From Grammothele lineata (Eukaryota; Basidiomycota; Agaricomycetes; Polyporales; Polyporaceae), in contig NDFF03000386.1 in the NCBI GenBank assembly GCA_002150815.3, positions 1 through 64,000 on the forward strand: 64,000 nucleotides of DNA. The letters are read 5' to 3'. The position numbers and the translations under genes are program-made. Positions 23,351 to 34,924 of the stretch are shown here, piece after piece. The notes under the pieces were generated by a model. It had not been told where the DNA came from, ran no database searches, and saw only the letters and a list, made by a program, of their open reading frames with translations. The first letter of the stretch is position 1; each line of letters starts with the position of its first letter.

Positions 23351-24716
23351 CTAAGCACCATTCGCATCTGTCCACTCCGTAAGCCTCCGGCTCAGTACGT
23401 CCAGCTGAAGATGGTCGATCGTCGACATCGTGCCCTCGGAGAGTTTGGTCCCCTCAGACTCCGCGTCGGCATCCAGCTTCCACGCGACTTGCTTCACCTC
23501 CATCACCAGCGTGCGGAAATCCTCAGCCGCGCTCGTCTTCGCCTTCGCCTTTTCCGCGACATGCGCCTCCAGCACCGCGCCCGCATCATGCATCCCTACA
23601 GTGCCTTTGCAGCGCGCCATGAGCCGTTCTGTGACCCTGCGCGCGTGCACGATCGTCCGGAGGCAGTCCGCGAGGCGCGTAATGCGTGGGTCCTGCATGG
23701 TCGCGCGCATCTCCTTCAGCACGTTCGCGAGGTGCTCCCGCAATGAGGCTGCACACACGAGCACCTCGTTGCACTCCTCGCGAATCTCGGCCAGCCGCGC
23801 CAGAGTCTCCTGGTCAGCCTGCGAGCTGAACTGGGCGAGGAGTTGGAGGAAGGGAACCGCGAGGTGGTCGGCGGCCGTGAGGGACGCGGAGAGGACGGGA
23901 AGGAACGGGAGAGCGATGATGGCCTGTCATCGCACACATCATTGTGCTTAGCATGGCGCTATCGAGATCGGAACGAAATCATGGTGGGAAGACGTACGGA
24001 GGCACGAAGCACAATGCTGGTGTCCCTCAGGCGCCGGCGCGTAGGTTCTCGTCGTCGGACGAACGCTTGGGTCTCGAGCTTCAGTAAGGCCGTGAGCGCG
24101 TTGATTTGGTCCTCGAGCGCGCGCAGCTGATTGCGGCGGAGGAAATAACCCTGCTCGTCGATGTCAGGGTTGAGAGCGTTCAGACAGCACGGCCCCGACG
24201 TCTTCGTGATCGCTCGCGCGGCATTCCCGAGATGCTGTTACGTGCAAACGTCACACATTGAAAAAACTCAAAAACAGAGCCGGACGCACCTCAAATACTA
24301 CCTCGCTCTGTACGGACAACTGCCAGAGGAGCCAGCTCCGCTCGTCTTCATCTGATAATACAGAGTTCTCATCCAAGATGTCGACCATTGCATTGAGCGC
24401 CAGGACGACCTGCTGCATCTCTGCCTTGAGCTCGGTAAGAGCGACACTGGGAGGGACTTCTTTCGCGCATGAAACTTCTTTGCAAGATTTGAGGTGTGGC
24501 GCAAGGTGTTTCCCTGAGCAGTGGTTAGGCGAGAGTCATACATGGAAGATATGACTCGTGAATCAAACGGGAAGTAAGCGTACAGCATCGACAACGTTGA
24601 GCCACATCCGCGTCGCGTGAGATTTTGACGTAGCCAATAAGTGGCTGTACGAGTTCAGGGTTGATGCTTGCCGCTATGCGGGCCCCCACTGGCGCTGTGG
24701 AACTTTGCGAGCTCAT
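23351..24716 (-). CDS. Helical-family protein B with central hydrophobic segment
   Basis: Paralog of the genes at 5426, 25181 and 27892; function unknown. The start Met at 24716 matches the N-terminal length of gene C. Exon 1 ends in C-R-C and a phase-1 intron joins it to W-K-H-L-A-P. The next exons hold helices (VALTELKAEMQQVVLALNAM) and the second shared motif AITKTSGPCC near 24190-24240. A phase-0 intron then leads to the hydrophobic IIALPFLPVLSASLTAADH, starting near 23926. The C-terminal half is a long helical region (LARLAEIREECNEV, LREHLANVLKEMRATMQ, RLTEWTDANGA) ending at 23351. Length is about 380 aa. The hydrophobic stretch is closest to that of gene A, although B sits beside C. No signal peptide. 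Exon borders in the 5' half are less certain than in C. Confidence 0.68.
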
Positions 24717-24969
24717 CGGGCTGGCGCAGGTGGTGGAAAGCGGAGAGGGAGATGGCGCGGAGCGTGTCCTCAGGCATCGCCTGAAATATGGTCAACGGGG
24801 AGGCAGCGAGACGGAAGGCGTGAGGCTCACCGAAGTCGATATATGAGGCGTGAACACCATCCGTACGGCATGTGGCGGGACACGAGGCGTCTACGTGAGG
24901 TGTAAAGAACGTAGCAAGATTGCCTAAATTAGATCGCGGGAATTGTTGTATGAGCAAGATCACAAGAGC

Positions 24970-25090
24970 ACTACGCAGATAGTTCGGTCAGAAGGTAGCA
25001 GTCAGATTAATATGGCAGCATGATGGTGACAAGACAGCACAAAGGAGAACGAGTGGAACAGCGAGATGTGAGGAACAACGAGAGAGAGAC
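24970..25090. repeat. Conserved 3' flank of gene C, shared with gene D
   Basis: This non-coding stretch downstream of gene C aligns with about 27690-27790 downstream of gene D. Shared blocks include GGTCAGAAGGTAG / GGTCCGAAGGTAG, AAACGAGTG / GAACGAGTG, AACAGCGAGATGTGA / AACAGCAAGATGTGA and GGAACAACGA / GGAACGACGA. It shows that the C-D duplication included the 3' region, and its retention suggests a shared 3' UTR element. Confidence 0.7.
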
Positions 25091-25180
25091 ATCACCGAAG
25101 AGTAACATGCTATACAACAACAGGCAGTCAAGCTATAGGTCTGGCAGGACAACAAGGAAAGAGATATGACGTAGGTGAAC

Positions 25181-26524
25181 TCAAACGTCAACCGAAGCCA
25201 CGCAAGTGACAGGGAACGCCACACGCATACGGGCGAGACGGGTCTCCACTGCATCGGTCGCGGACTTATCCAACTCCGCCATCGCTCCTGTGACTATAGC
25301 GGCGTTAGATCCGTCGAACGCGAGCTGTTTGGCTACTGCCGATACAGCAGAGAGAAACCCTGCGAACGTCGCGGGTGTCTTGGAGTCGTCGCCGACTGTC
25401 CCAGTCGCCATGGCAGAGGCGTCTGCGCCTGAGAACACCTTTTCCGCCACCTGGATCGTATTGCGAACCAAAAGGAGAAGTTTGATCGTCGGCATAAGAT
25501 CCTTGTCTTTCGCCATGGCCTCGAAAGCCCGCGCCGAGGAGGCGAGGAAGGCAGCCATTCTGTCGGACTCGCTATAGAGCTGCGTAATCCGGGCCCCCGT
25601 GTCCATGATCCGCGTCATCCTCTGCTCTCGGCGGGCCATCTCGGTTGGCGATCCCATGCGCTTCTCACCAGCCCTGTGGTTCCACTCGAAGAAGACAGGG
25701 AAGCCAAATGTGTCGGCCACGTAAAAAAGACCCCCGATAGCGGGGGAGAATGGGAGGAACATGACAGACTATCAGGGAAAGTCAGTGATCGCACCAGACA
25801 TGTGTCGAAGTCTTAGCGATGAGACGTACTACTGTCCGACAGAGGGCTCGTACATTAGCTAGCCGTCGCTGCCCTCCGTCCGCAATATCTTTCAGAGTCT
25901 GGAGATCACGTTCGTTCTCGTCGTTAAGCGTGGAGAGCTCAGACAACAGCTTGCTGATCGTAGCAGAATGGTCGGCGTACTTCTGCTGGACCACATGAAG
26001 CTTCATCCGTCTCACGCAGGGAGCCCCGGGCGTCTTCGTGATCGCGACAACGGCTGCGCGCAAAGACTGCACTCTGCGTCAGGTGGGATCGCGTGTATAC
26101 CGTAGGCGTTGCAACGTACATTCAATATGACCTCTTTACGATGGGAGACTTGCTGAGCCAGAGCCGCATCGTCCAGATTTGGTCCTTCACGCTGGATGGA
26201 TGCGATGAGGGCGTTCGTCGCGTGGACGGTACGGCGTAGCTCCGTCCGGACGATCGCGAGAGCGTCCGCAGAAGAAATTTTGTCATGCTCCTTAGTCTCC
26301 TTGGTATATTCTGGCGCAAAGTGTTTCCCTTCAATAATTGATCAGTAAGCAAAGACCGCGGGACGAAAGGCATCCCAGCGCACGGAGCACTTACAGCATA
26401 GACAACGATCCCGGAGGTTGGGGATGGCCTTATTGCACACAGCGTCAACAGCTTCTTGCGTTTCGCTGTTGGATTTTCTAAGGGTCTGAATGAAAGGACC
26501 GAGGGCGATGTCCCTAGCGTCCAT
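25181..26524 (-). CDS. Helical-family protein C with central hydrophobic segment (alpha-PFT-like architecture)
   Basis: The best resolved of the four: exons 26524-26395, 26328-26120, 26066-25830 and 25768-25181 chain in phase 1, 0, 0 to about 387 aa. Function is unknown. The C-x-C-W-K-H-F-A-P motif (about residues 41-49) straddles the first intron. Helices follow (ADALAIVRTELRRTVHATNA). Exon 3 starts with SLRAAVVAITKTPGAPCV, then a coiled-coil segment (SKLLSELSTLNDENERDLQT) and GGQRRLANVRALCRTV. Exon 4 opens with VMFLPFSPAIGGLFYVADT and FGFPVFFEWN (residues about 194-222). The rest is helical, with RMAAFLASSARAFEAMAKD and a long C-terminal amphipathic region. Cytosolic-type start, no signal peptide. 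It is a tandem duplicate of gene D at 27892. Confidence 0.75.
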
Positions 26525-27891
26525 CGTTCTGCCCGTCTTTTCTCCTTGTCGTTATAGAGAGGGAGTCGGATGAGAAAAGGGGGCAGCCCGCGGATGGCAG
26601 AAGCCGCCGCTCGCTTATGGACTTATGTAATCCGGCAACAGCGCAAGGCTCCGTTCGCCCTCCAGTCTGCGCTGTTACCCTTGGCTCCTACCGTCTGCAT
26701 AGCGCTCTTCTTTCTCATGCTTCTGTTCCTCGCACTCCTGTCTAGAAGAGATCTCGAACCCAAACCATCTCAGTCAAATCAAACCAATGTCAGAAGCCCT
26801 GAAAACAAGGCGCGGCAGGTGGGAACACGGGCTAGTAGATCGGTAGAGGAATAGGTTGTGGGTCCTTTCTCATGCGCAGTCCTCCGACACGGCACAGTCG
26901 CAGAGCAGGCTGAAACTGCAGTGTCGTAAAAAGCATTGCTTTTGAGGATCCCTGAATCTCGTCCAGCGTTGAGCCACGGTGTTTGCCCTGCCGCCTCATC
27001 ATACGTACGGCGCGAACGCAAACACGCCTCTCCTCAACAACTACCCGCCTCTGCACGCGCGTAAGACTCACCCTCTCCCAAATCGATTTCAATGTCATGA
27101 GCCCAATCATCCCGTGGCGGCTTCCTCCAGAAAGCCGGTCGTGCACATAACGCCTTCGCCCTACGCCCTACGACTGATCTTGCCACATCTTCGCTTCACG
27201 TCCCTCCCACCCCGCACGCATCTCAGACGCGTTCGTGCATAGGCATGGGTCAACTACGGATTGAACATCGGAGCTCCGACGTCGTAAGTCTCCTATCATC
27301 GCGATGTTTGTGGCTCCCATATCTTCGTTGTCAACACCGAGTATGTAGTACATGTCGATGGGACATTGTAGAACGCTGAGTAATGCCATTCTTTAACTTC
27401 TGTCTCCATCTTCCGTGTTCCGCAGGCATGAGGGATTCGAAGCCCATGTAGCCCATGGGCAGCTATGTGTCGGACGCAATGTTCGTTGTCGTCAATATTC
27501 CCCTAGTATTGCGAGCGGAGAATACTGGTTCACGCTAATCCTCTCGAAACTGACCCGGTTAGAGGAAGCATGGTCGGTGAACCTAGGTGTAGTACTTGTC
27601 CGCGAGCGCGCCGTCTTCGTCTAAGCCATGCGCACGTTTGCTTCAAGCTGACGGGCACGAGGCTTCTACTTAGACAAAATGACCATAGCACTACACAGAC
27701 GGCTCGGTCCGAAGGTAGTATTCAAATTAGCACAGCAGTGTGGTAGCGATAGGACAGCAACATAAGAAAACGAGTGTAACAGCAAGATGTGAAAGGAACG
27801 ACGATATAAGGAGTGTAGGGGAAACAGATTAGACAACATTACGCAGCAAGACTTGTAGGACAGCGAAGAGAAAGACACGGCGCAACAGGAT
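26525..27891. other. Region between genes C and D
   Basis: A plus-strand frame at 26570-26854 encodes a hydrophobic stretch (TVCIALFFLMLLFLALLS) followed by polar residues. It overlaps the upstream region of gene C, and nothing else supports it as a gene. 27690-27790 resembles the 3' flank of gene C. The rest shows nothing recognisable. Confidence 0.4.
27690..27790. repeat. Conserved 3' flank of gene D, shared with gene C
   Basis: Counterpart of 24970-25090. Similarity runs through most of the interval with small gaps, outside any reading frame. Confidence 0.7.
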
Positions 27892-29218
27892 TCAGGCCTC
27901 GACCGGAGTAATACGGATGACGGGGAGCGCCGCACGAATACGGGAGAGACGACCTTCCATCGCCTCGGTCGTGGTCTCGTCCAGTTCCGCCATCGGCCCC
28001 GTGACTATGGCGGGAGATCCGTCGGAGGCGAGCTGTTCGGCCACGGAAGATACAGTAGCGAGAAACTCTGCGAACGTCGCAGATGTCTGCTCTTCGTCAT
28101 CACCTGCAGCCGCCGGGACGGGAACGTCCGCGCCAAGGAGGACCGCCGTCGCCGTCTCAACTGCATCGGCAATTGTGCCGAGGAGTTCGACCATCCGCAT
28201 GAGGCTCTCGTCGCTGCACATGGCCTCGAACGCCTGGATCGTGGAGTTGATAAAAGCAACGACGCTCTCGAGGTCGCGCTGGAGGCGTGCGATCTCTGTC
28301 ATCAGGCCCCGGACCTCTGACACCATTCGTGTGCGGCGGGCCACATCGGCGGGCTCGGTCGCGAGGTCCTCGTTGACCATGATGTTCCACTCGTAGAAAG
28401 CGGGGAAGCCGATTGTGTCGACCGCAGCGAAGAGACCTCCAATCACAGGGGAAAACGGGAGGAATACGACGGACTAGTAAAAGCAAAGTGAGCGATTCTA
28501 ACCGGATCTGTCGTATGAACGGCGGGACGCACCGCTGCCCGACAAAGGGTTTGTATATTGGCAAGCCGCCGACGCCCCCCGTCTAGAAGGTCCCGTATCA
28601 TCAGGCCCTCAAGGCGGATCTGCTCTTGAAGCGTGGCAGCCTCAGCAGTCAACTTGATAAGGGTGTTGGAACAGTCGATGAATCCCTGCTTATCCATAGG
28701 GGGCTTGACGTCCCTTACGCAGGCGGCCCCGGCCGTCCTCGTGATGTTGACCATGGCTGCTTGTAAAGACTACATGCCGCGTTAGCTATGTGTCAGCGCA
28801 TCTATAGAAAGCACGCAACGTACATCTATGACCATTTGATTGCGATGAGCGACTTGCTGAGCCAGAGCGACGTCGTCCACATCTGATTCTTCGCGCCTGA
28901 GGAGAGTAATGAGAGCGTTGATTGCCTCAACGGTCCGGCGCAGCTCCATTCGGACGGCAGCAAGGGCGGCAGCAGATGAAATCTTGTCATCCTCCTGAGC
29001 TATTTCGATAGACTCTGGTGCAATATGTTTCCCTTGATTCGCAGGCTAGTGAGCAAAGGAGGACTAGGATATCTCGACGAGCACTGTACAGAGCACGTAC
29101 AACAGTGACAAGAAGCTGGGACTTTGTCAATGGTCTCAAACGCGCAGAGGATTTCGCTTGCGAATTTCTGGCTATTCCGAGGCTTCAAGATATCTTCTCC
29201 GTCCGTTGTCCAGTCCAT
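27892..29218 (-). CDS. Helical-family protein D with central hydrophobic segment
   Basis: Tandem paralog of gene C. The start is taken at MDWTTDGEDILKPRN (29218); an upstream in-frame Met at 29290 is possible. Exon 1 ends C-H-C; a phase-1 intron joins to W-K-H-I-A-P-E. Then follow ISSAAALAAVRMELRRTVEA, the second motif SLQAAMVNITRTAGAACV, and GGRRRLANIQTLCRAA. A phase-0 intron opens into VVFLPFSPVIGGLFAAVDT and IGFPAFYEWN. The C-terminal half is helical (ATFAEFLATVSSVAEQLAS, ETTTEAMEGRLSRIRAALPV) and stops at 27892. Length is about 380 aa. C and D share every motif and intron position. Function unknown; no transport signal seen. Confidence 0.72.
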
Positions 29219-29450
29219 GTTGCCCGTTGTCGTTGAGAGGAACAGTGCGAAGCCTTGACCCCTGAATCTGATGCGCGGGGTGAACGACACGTGGCAGTTC
29301 GAAACCAGCCGGAGACCCGAGCCGGCCCGCTCATCCCATCAATACTGTCGGCGCCACTTTCTGGGCGCTTATTTCCAGTCATTTCCGGTCTGGACAGCGG
29401 GCGACTTCGATTCTTGACGTTCACGGGATCGAAGCTCATCAAGCACCAGC

Positions 29451-30802
29451 ATGGCCCTCAACGCAACTCGCACCGCTCTTCCATCCCTATCTCTTGATGT
29501 CATATGGCATATCTTCTACATCATAGCCTTGGACGCTAGGTACGCCGACGGTCTTACGTGGGAGACATACAAAATTCTTTCTGCCTGCGCACTGACGTGC
29601 TCCGACTGGCTTCCCGGAGCTCAACGCAACCTCTACGACTTCGTATGGATTCGGAGATTGAACGGAGTCCAACGATTTACACGCACAATCTTGACCTGTC
29701 CACATCTAGCGTCCTTCGTTCGTGAAGTGCGCTACTCGCCCTTCCACTCCTACGATCCGAGGACACACCATTTGGTCACAAGCAAACCCCTAGCCGAAGA
29801 CGCCATTCGCCATCTCGTGCACCTACGCTCGTTTGCATTCGACGGCGCAGCTTTCCACTCTCGGGAAGCGCATGAGTCTATCACTACGTTGCTTGCGCTT
29901 AGACACTGTCCAGAGCTTGCGACAATCATATTCCACAACTGGATATTCCCATCTCCCCGTATACTGGAAGCCGTAATACATACGTTCTCGCATACCCAAT
30001 CCTTATGCACCTGGCGATTCTCCCAAGTCGGTAGATGGGGTGGCGTCTGGCCCTCACATATCGAGATGTTAGGCGATCAGGAACCAGACGCGTTTCTTCG
30101 CCCTCTCAAGCTTGAGGTTAGCCACGCATGCGACCCGATGTACCATGTTTACTCATCATAGTAACTAGTTCTATTCGCGGAACACCTCCGACTTGCTCTT
30201 AGCTCTCTCCGAAGAGCGTCGCATCCTTCTGACCTCTCTCAGCGTCCATGTCGATCGCGATGCTCTCGATCAAGGCATGTCCGGAGTGCTGCTTCATAGC
30301 ATCCTATGTTTTGATACTGATATTGGTCTCGTCCGCAGCCATCAACCTTTTCCCCGCCTTACGCGAACTCAGGCTCATCTTTTGGAACCCTGAGAAGCTC
30401 CCTTCATACCATCCACCCCCGTTCTTCGGCATCGACAAGGTCATCGAAACGCTGCACGGTATACGCGTCCCTGCTCTAGAGGAAGTGCACCTCATCTTCA
30501 GAGACGAGGATGTATGGGGTTCTCGCGAGGATCCAAACACCCTTGTGAACGCATTCAAGTGCGATAAACTCGACGATGTCTTCCGATCGAACAGTAAATG
30601 GCAGGCATTGAAGACATTGTGTCTTGCCTTCACATTATCGACATCATGCATAGGTGTCCAGTGGATTGGTCAGGTGTATGACAGCATGTCGGGCTGCCGG
30701 GCTCGCGGTATAGATCTGCGGGTGCACAGAAAAGATCGTGCGTTATACGCACAATTGCATGTTATATTCTCATCGAACTTAGCATTTTATAGCTGGATAT
30801 AG
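29451..30802 (+). CDS. F-box-like protein, family 1, with a GC-AG intron
   Basis: Three exons: 29451-30116, 30169-30274 and 30339-30802, about 411 aa. The N-terminus holds an F-box-like helix pair: LSLDVIWHIFYIIALDA, then ETYKILSACALTCSDWLPGA and QRNLYDFVWI. After it come irregular leucine-rich segments (LVHLRSFAFDGAAF, HCPELATIIFHN, PALRELRLIFWN, VPALEEVHLIF). The C-terminus carries a variant of the family signature, GCRARGIDLRV. Intron 2 has a GC donor (CAAG|GCATGT) and is 64 nt, so it must be removed to join the two frames; no GT alternative keeps frame. The paralog at 55963 has a normal GT donor at the same position and phase. The role is probably as an adaptor for ubiquitination; the target is unknown. 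Confidence 0.8.
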
Positions 30803-31140
30803 CTTCCATTACCCATGGAGTATTTGACGCGAAGCACGTTCTGTCGGCGGGTGAACAGGGGCGTCGTTGACTGAGTACTCAAAAGACGAGAGCACGGTAC
30901 GGATCGCTTCACGCGATGCTGCATGGCGAAGCGGCGACTACGTCTATGCTAAGTTACACTTCTGTACTAGTCACGTTTAAATGCCAAACTATCTAATGAC
31001 GATGAAGATGAGTTCCGGCAGTGTGGCACGGGATCTCCGGATGAGAGCGATTGCATCCACGGGCATTCTGGTGTGCCACTCCGCCAACTTTGATCAGTTT
31101 CCGCGCTCGTCCTCGTCGGTCTCTCACTTCGTTTTGTCAT
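30803..31140. other. Spacer between F-box-like copies
   Basis: Nothing recognisable between the gene at 29451 and the relic that begins near 31140. Confidence 0.4.
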
Positions 31141-31778
31141 CGTCGGTGATTAGGTCGATCATGCAGCGCGCTGATAACCTTTCCGTAGGCGTCCTGCGGT
31201 CCATCATCGACGTCGCAGCAGCTGATGTCAAGAACGAAGATCTCGTCTCGGAGACGTACCAACTCCTCCGCACCTGCGCGTTAACGTGCTCTGTTACGCT
31301 CGCGTAAGCTCAAACGAACCTGTATTACTTCGTCTGGACCAAGGGCTTGAGTTTCTGCAGGTACTTTGCGCGAACAATGAAGTTTTCGTCTCCACATCTC
31401 GCGCTCCTCGTCCGCGAGCTTGTACATAGTCCTCGATATGATGCGCCGCCTTCGCCTTCCGGCTCTCGAGGACCTTCACCTTTCGTTCAAAAAGAATTGG
31501 ATCTGTGGGGACCGCCGGCCCTTGACGAATACTTCCCATTCAACGACCTCGATGTGGCCCTACGCTCCGACACCCACTTCCACGCTCTGAAGCGCTTCCA
31601 TCTTATCTTCGGAGCGATGAGACCGGGGCACGCCGTCGAGGGAGATGAAAGTCAGTGGGTCGGGGTGGTGCAAGAGAGTATGCCGCGTTGCCGAGCGCGC
31701 GGAACAGTCTTCCATGCCTCCATTGAAGGTCGTACGTTATTCTCCCAGAGCTCTCATGCCAACAGTGTATCTGTCTAA
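31140..31778 (+). pseudogene. F-box-like relic, family 1, internal deletion and stop
   Basis: Similarity to the family starts with LRSIIDVAAADVKNEDLVSE then TYQLLRTCALTCS. An in-frame TAA at about 31306 interrupts it where the paralogs read WLPQAQRNLY. The next segment continues as NLYYFVWTKGLSFCRYFA and SPHLALLVRELVHSP. Then the sequence jumps straight to the C-terminal part (RLPALEDLHLSFK in another frame, LDVALRSDTHFHALKRFHLI, MPRCRARGTVFHASIEGRT). The leucine-rich centre, about 150 residues, is missing. A stop, a frame change and the deletion together make it a pseudogene. Confidence 0.82.
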
Positions 31779-32178
31779 CTTGCCACTCGACTAGCTGAGG
31801 CTCCGACCCTACGATGTTCCCCTGACGAGCGCGCAACGTTCAGCGTTCGCGCGTGTTTGCCTTGAGCCTACTCGCTGGTACTCGCACCCTAGTCGGACTA
31901 AGCTTGGGACAGGTTCAACAGGATGATAGGGTCGAATTCACGCTCTTGTCGTAGCCCACTACATAACAAATGGCATTTAGACGCAGGCTTGTTCGCCTTT
32001 GGCACTTCGCGTTCACGAACGGCCTCTGCATCGCCGCAGTGTATCACGGAGGAGCGCCAAGTCGTGGTTGTCGATTCCACCCTGGAGGTGCGGCGGGTAT
32101 GGTAGTGGTACATCCGATCGTAAGCAGTACTTGTACAGTCTAATATAGTGATGATGAATGACTTTCGGTTCCAAAGGC
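31779..32178. other. Intergenic region
   Basis: Between the relic and the 3' end of the EZH2-type gene. Nothing recognisable. Confidence 0.4.
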
Positions 32179-34484
32179 TCACTCGTGCTCCTCGGGTATA
32201 GGGAACTCGGGGCCGTAATCCATGAGTAGCTCCGTGCCAGACGAAATGTTCCTCTCTATGTCTGGTCAGCAACAGTCATTCCGGGGAAAGGGGAATACTG
32301 ACTCGCGAAAATGCCAATCCTCTGGTCCCCGTGAACTTGAAGGACTGTGATCGATACGGTCAGCAGGTTCTTTACGGGGAACGCGATGATGACGTACTCA
32401 TAACCTCGACGTTAGCCCGGTCAGAGGCCGCGTGATTGATAAACCTAGAAGGGTTGCCTGCGTACGCGCTGTCTACAGAGAACTCCTTGTCTAGGCCATA
32501 TACGTAGCTTCTCTGCAGGTGGTCGGTAATCATACTGGATGCAGCTGGTGAGTTTCGGGCGAGATACTGGAGGGAACGAGGAACGCACCAGCGACAGTCA
32601 AACGTTGGCTCGTATATCAGTTCGCCGATGTACTCTACGAAGGGCGCAACGTGTGAGATGATGGTGCAGAGAGAACGACGAGGCGCGAACCAATCACGAG
32701 ATCGCCCTTCAAGACGTCTTCCTGAAGGTACAAGCCCAAGCCATGTTTGCTCTGACGGACCGCCACCCCCTGGACACACATGGACGCAGCGTAAGCGTCG
32801 GTGTCAGAAGACAGGTTTGCTATCACGTACCTTGAACATGCCCTTCCGAATCTGGCTGTTTCTGCAGTCTCCCATGCACGACCCGCATACGTCGGGATCG
32901 CATTCCGTCTTGGCTTTTCTGCATGGGCAGAGATCCGTCGAGCAGAGCTTCAAGAGATTATTCCTGCCGCGCTTGAGGTAGTGGAGTAGAGAACACTTGC
33001 AGCCTTTCCTCTCTGCGCATCATGAATCGCGAGCAAGGATAACAATTATGCTGTAGCCGACTCACGGGGTTCAGGTTCTGGAACCTGCTGGCTTGGTACG
33101 TTCACGGTGTACTCTTGGCAAATAACTGCAACCTGATGACACATTTAGGACGTGGAGTCTTGGCAGGATGAAAGACGCAAACCTCAAAGCACGGCTTCTT
33201 GCATAGCCGAGCAAGGGAGCATGAGGTCGTAGGTGGTGCGAGGTGGCATAAGACTCGGAGCTCTTCGTGCTCTTGCACGGTCCAGACGATGTCCGACTAC
33301 GGACACGTTCGTCAGCGGAGGATCAAGTAAACCCTCGCGTACATACCTCAGATACATCGGGTCGCGCGAGAGCACAATCGTCTCCGCAGGACGTCTCTAT
33401 GTCGAGCGGTACGAACGGTTCTGTACCCTTGGCGCTACCTGAAGCGAGGTCGAGCGTAGTTTGCTCGGATGCTGGCAAACCGTGAGCAGAAAGACCAGAG
33501 AGTAGCAAGATAGAGTACCCACCATGCGAGAAGCAATTCGCCATCTGGCACGCGCGATTCGGGCACCACAGGGTGAGGTAGTCCTGGAGCCGTGTCTGAA
33601 GGTCGTCTGCCCGCGGCGGAGACAGATCAGGAAGCGGAGTTCGCGACGCGTTAGGCCAGGGTATTCGATCACTGTGACAACAAACGTCAACGGAATCCAG
33701 ATGGACGAGGGACGACGTACGACATGGTCTCCCGCCAGATCGCACCCCACACGGCCGACGTGCAGAGCGTGAGAGGGAGAATGCCGGAGGCGTCTATCTG
33801 CGTTGGGGTCAGCCCGTGTCGAGCGTGTAGCTGGCGTGCCGTTTCGAGCACAATCGCGTGCGCTGAAAATCCGCGTAGAAGTGAGCGCGTGTCGCGGAAG
33901 TGCATGAGTAGGACCCCTGAGGACGCACCGTCGGAATCGCGATAGCCCTCTTGCCATGCGAGGCCTGTGTGCTCGAAAGAGTAGTCGCCCACCGGAAACG
34001 CGGGGTCGTCGGCGTATGGGATGAATGGTGCGTAGCTCGGGTCGTCTCCATGGAGGATATTCCATGAGATGGGCGTGCATGATTCATACACGGGATAGGG
34101 GCTTAGTGGTGAGCCCATAGCAGTGATGACGTCCGCCTTTACTACGGAAGTGGCGAGCTGACCGGCCTCGCTTTGAAAGGTGTACCGGGTGTATGTCTGT
34201 GCATTCTGCTCTTCAGGGGGCTTCTCGTTCGTGGACATGGATGCGCCCTGAGGTTGTAGCGAATATGGAGAGTCGTCGATGAGATCGGCAAAGGCACCAT
34301 GATCTGGTGGTTTGACCGAAGTAGGCGATGCGCAGAGTGTTGCAAGTTTCTGAGCGCAATAGGGCGTCTCCCACGAATAGTAGTCTGACCAAGTAGCGCG
34401 GAATTCGGACGTTATGAGTGTGCTCGTCGACGAACTTTGCCTGGTCGACTCGGACCTAGATGGACCCGCGTCACTGGCATCCAT
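32179..34484 (-). CDS. EZH2: EZH2/E(z)-type histone H3K27 methyltransferase
   Basis: Catalytic subunit of Polycomb Repressive Complex 2, which methylates histone H3 Lys27 in the nucleus. The start is taken at 34484 (MDASDAGPSRSES). The N-terminal exon, about 250 residues, has no recognisable domain. Short exons follow with LWCPNRACQMANCFSHG near 33590-33530 and an SCGDDCALAR block near 33380. The CXC (pre-SET) exon at about 33003-32831 reads KCSLLHYLKRGRNN, CPCRKAKTECDPDVCGSC and GDCRNSQIRKG. The SET domain spans several exons: VAVRQSKHGLGLYLQED, EYIGELIYEP, YGLDKEFSVDSAYAGN, RFINHAASDRANVEV, VHGDQRIGIFA and GTELLMDYGPEF. The gene stops at 32179. CXC next to SET is diagnostic of E(z). The usual NHS reads NHA here, and there is no post-SET Cys cluster, as in EZH2. 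The N-terminus is shorter than usual. Confidence 0.9.
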
Positions 34485-34924
34485 CTACGTCGTAGGTCTG
34501 CAAGACTATACGTCATATAGAGCAGAAGCGTATACGCAGACGTTGAAGCGGAGGCACTTGCCATGCAGCGCGAGGCCTGAAACTTTGAAGACACGAACCT
34601 GAGCCGGTACAGTGCTGGCAGAGGTGAAAGGGTTGGATTCCGGCCACCGCGTCGCCCCGCCACAGGCGCGTTATTTGGATGTGTTGTCATGGGCGCTTTG
34701 GTAAAAGCAGAGTCGGTCGTCCGAGCCGACTCCCATGGCCATCTTAACTTCCATCTAATAATCGCATTGTAGTCGTTTGCTACTTCCTCACGCGTCTTCG
34801 ATACGGGTTATGAACTGTGCTTCTATTTTCTGAATGTTTGAAAGAGTGATCCAAGTGCACCAATGGTACGTCTGGGTTTCTCTTGCGGCTGTTGTCATTG
34901 CTGATCGGCGTTGTGGTCTTAGGA

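Noticed and set aside
26570..26854. Small single-span membrane protein candidate, plus strand
   Set aside because: It lies in the upstream region of helical gene C; one hydrophobic run without homologs or splice signals is not enough.
34690..34740. Possible tRNA fragment with GTCGGTCGTCCGAGCCGAC hairpin
   Set aside because: No D arm, anticodon arm or matching acceptor stem; it is only a short hairpin.
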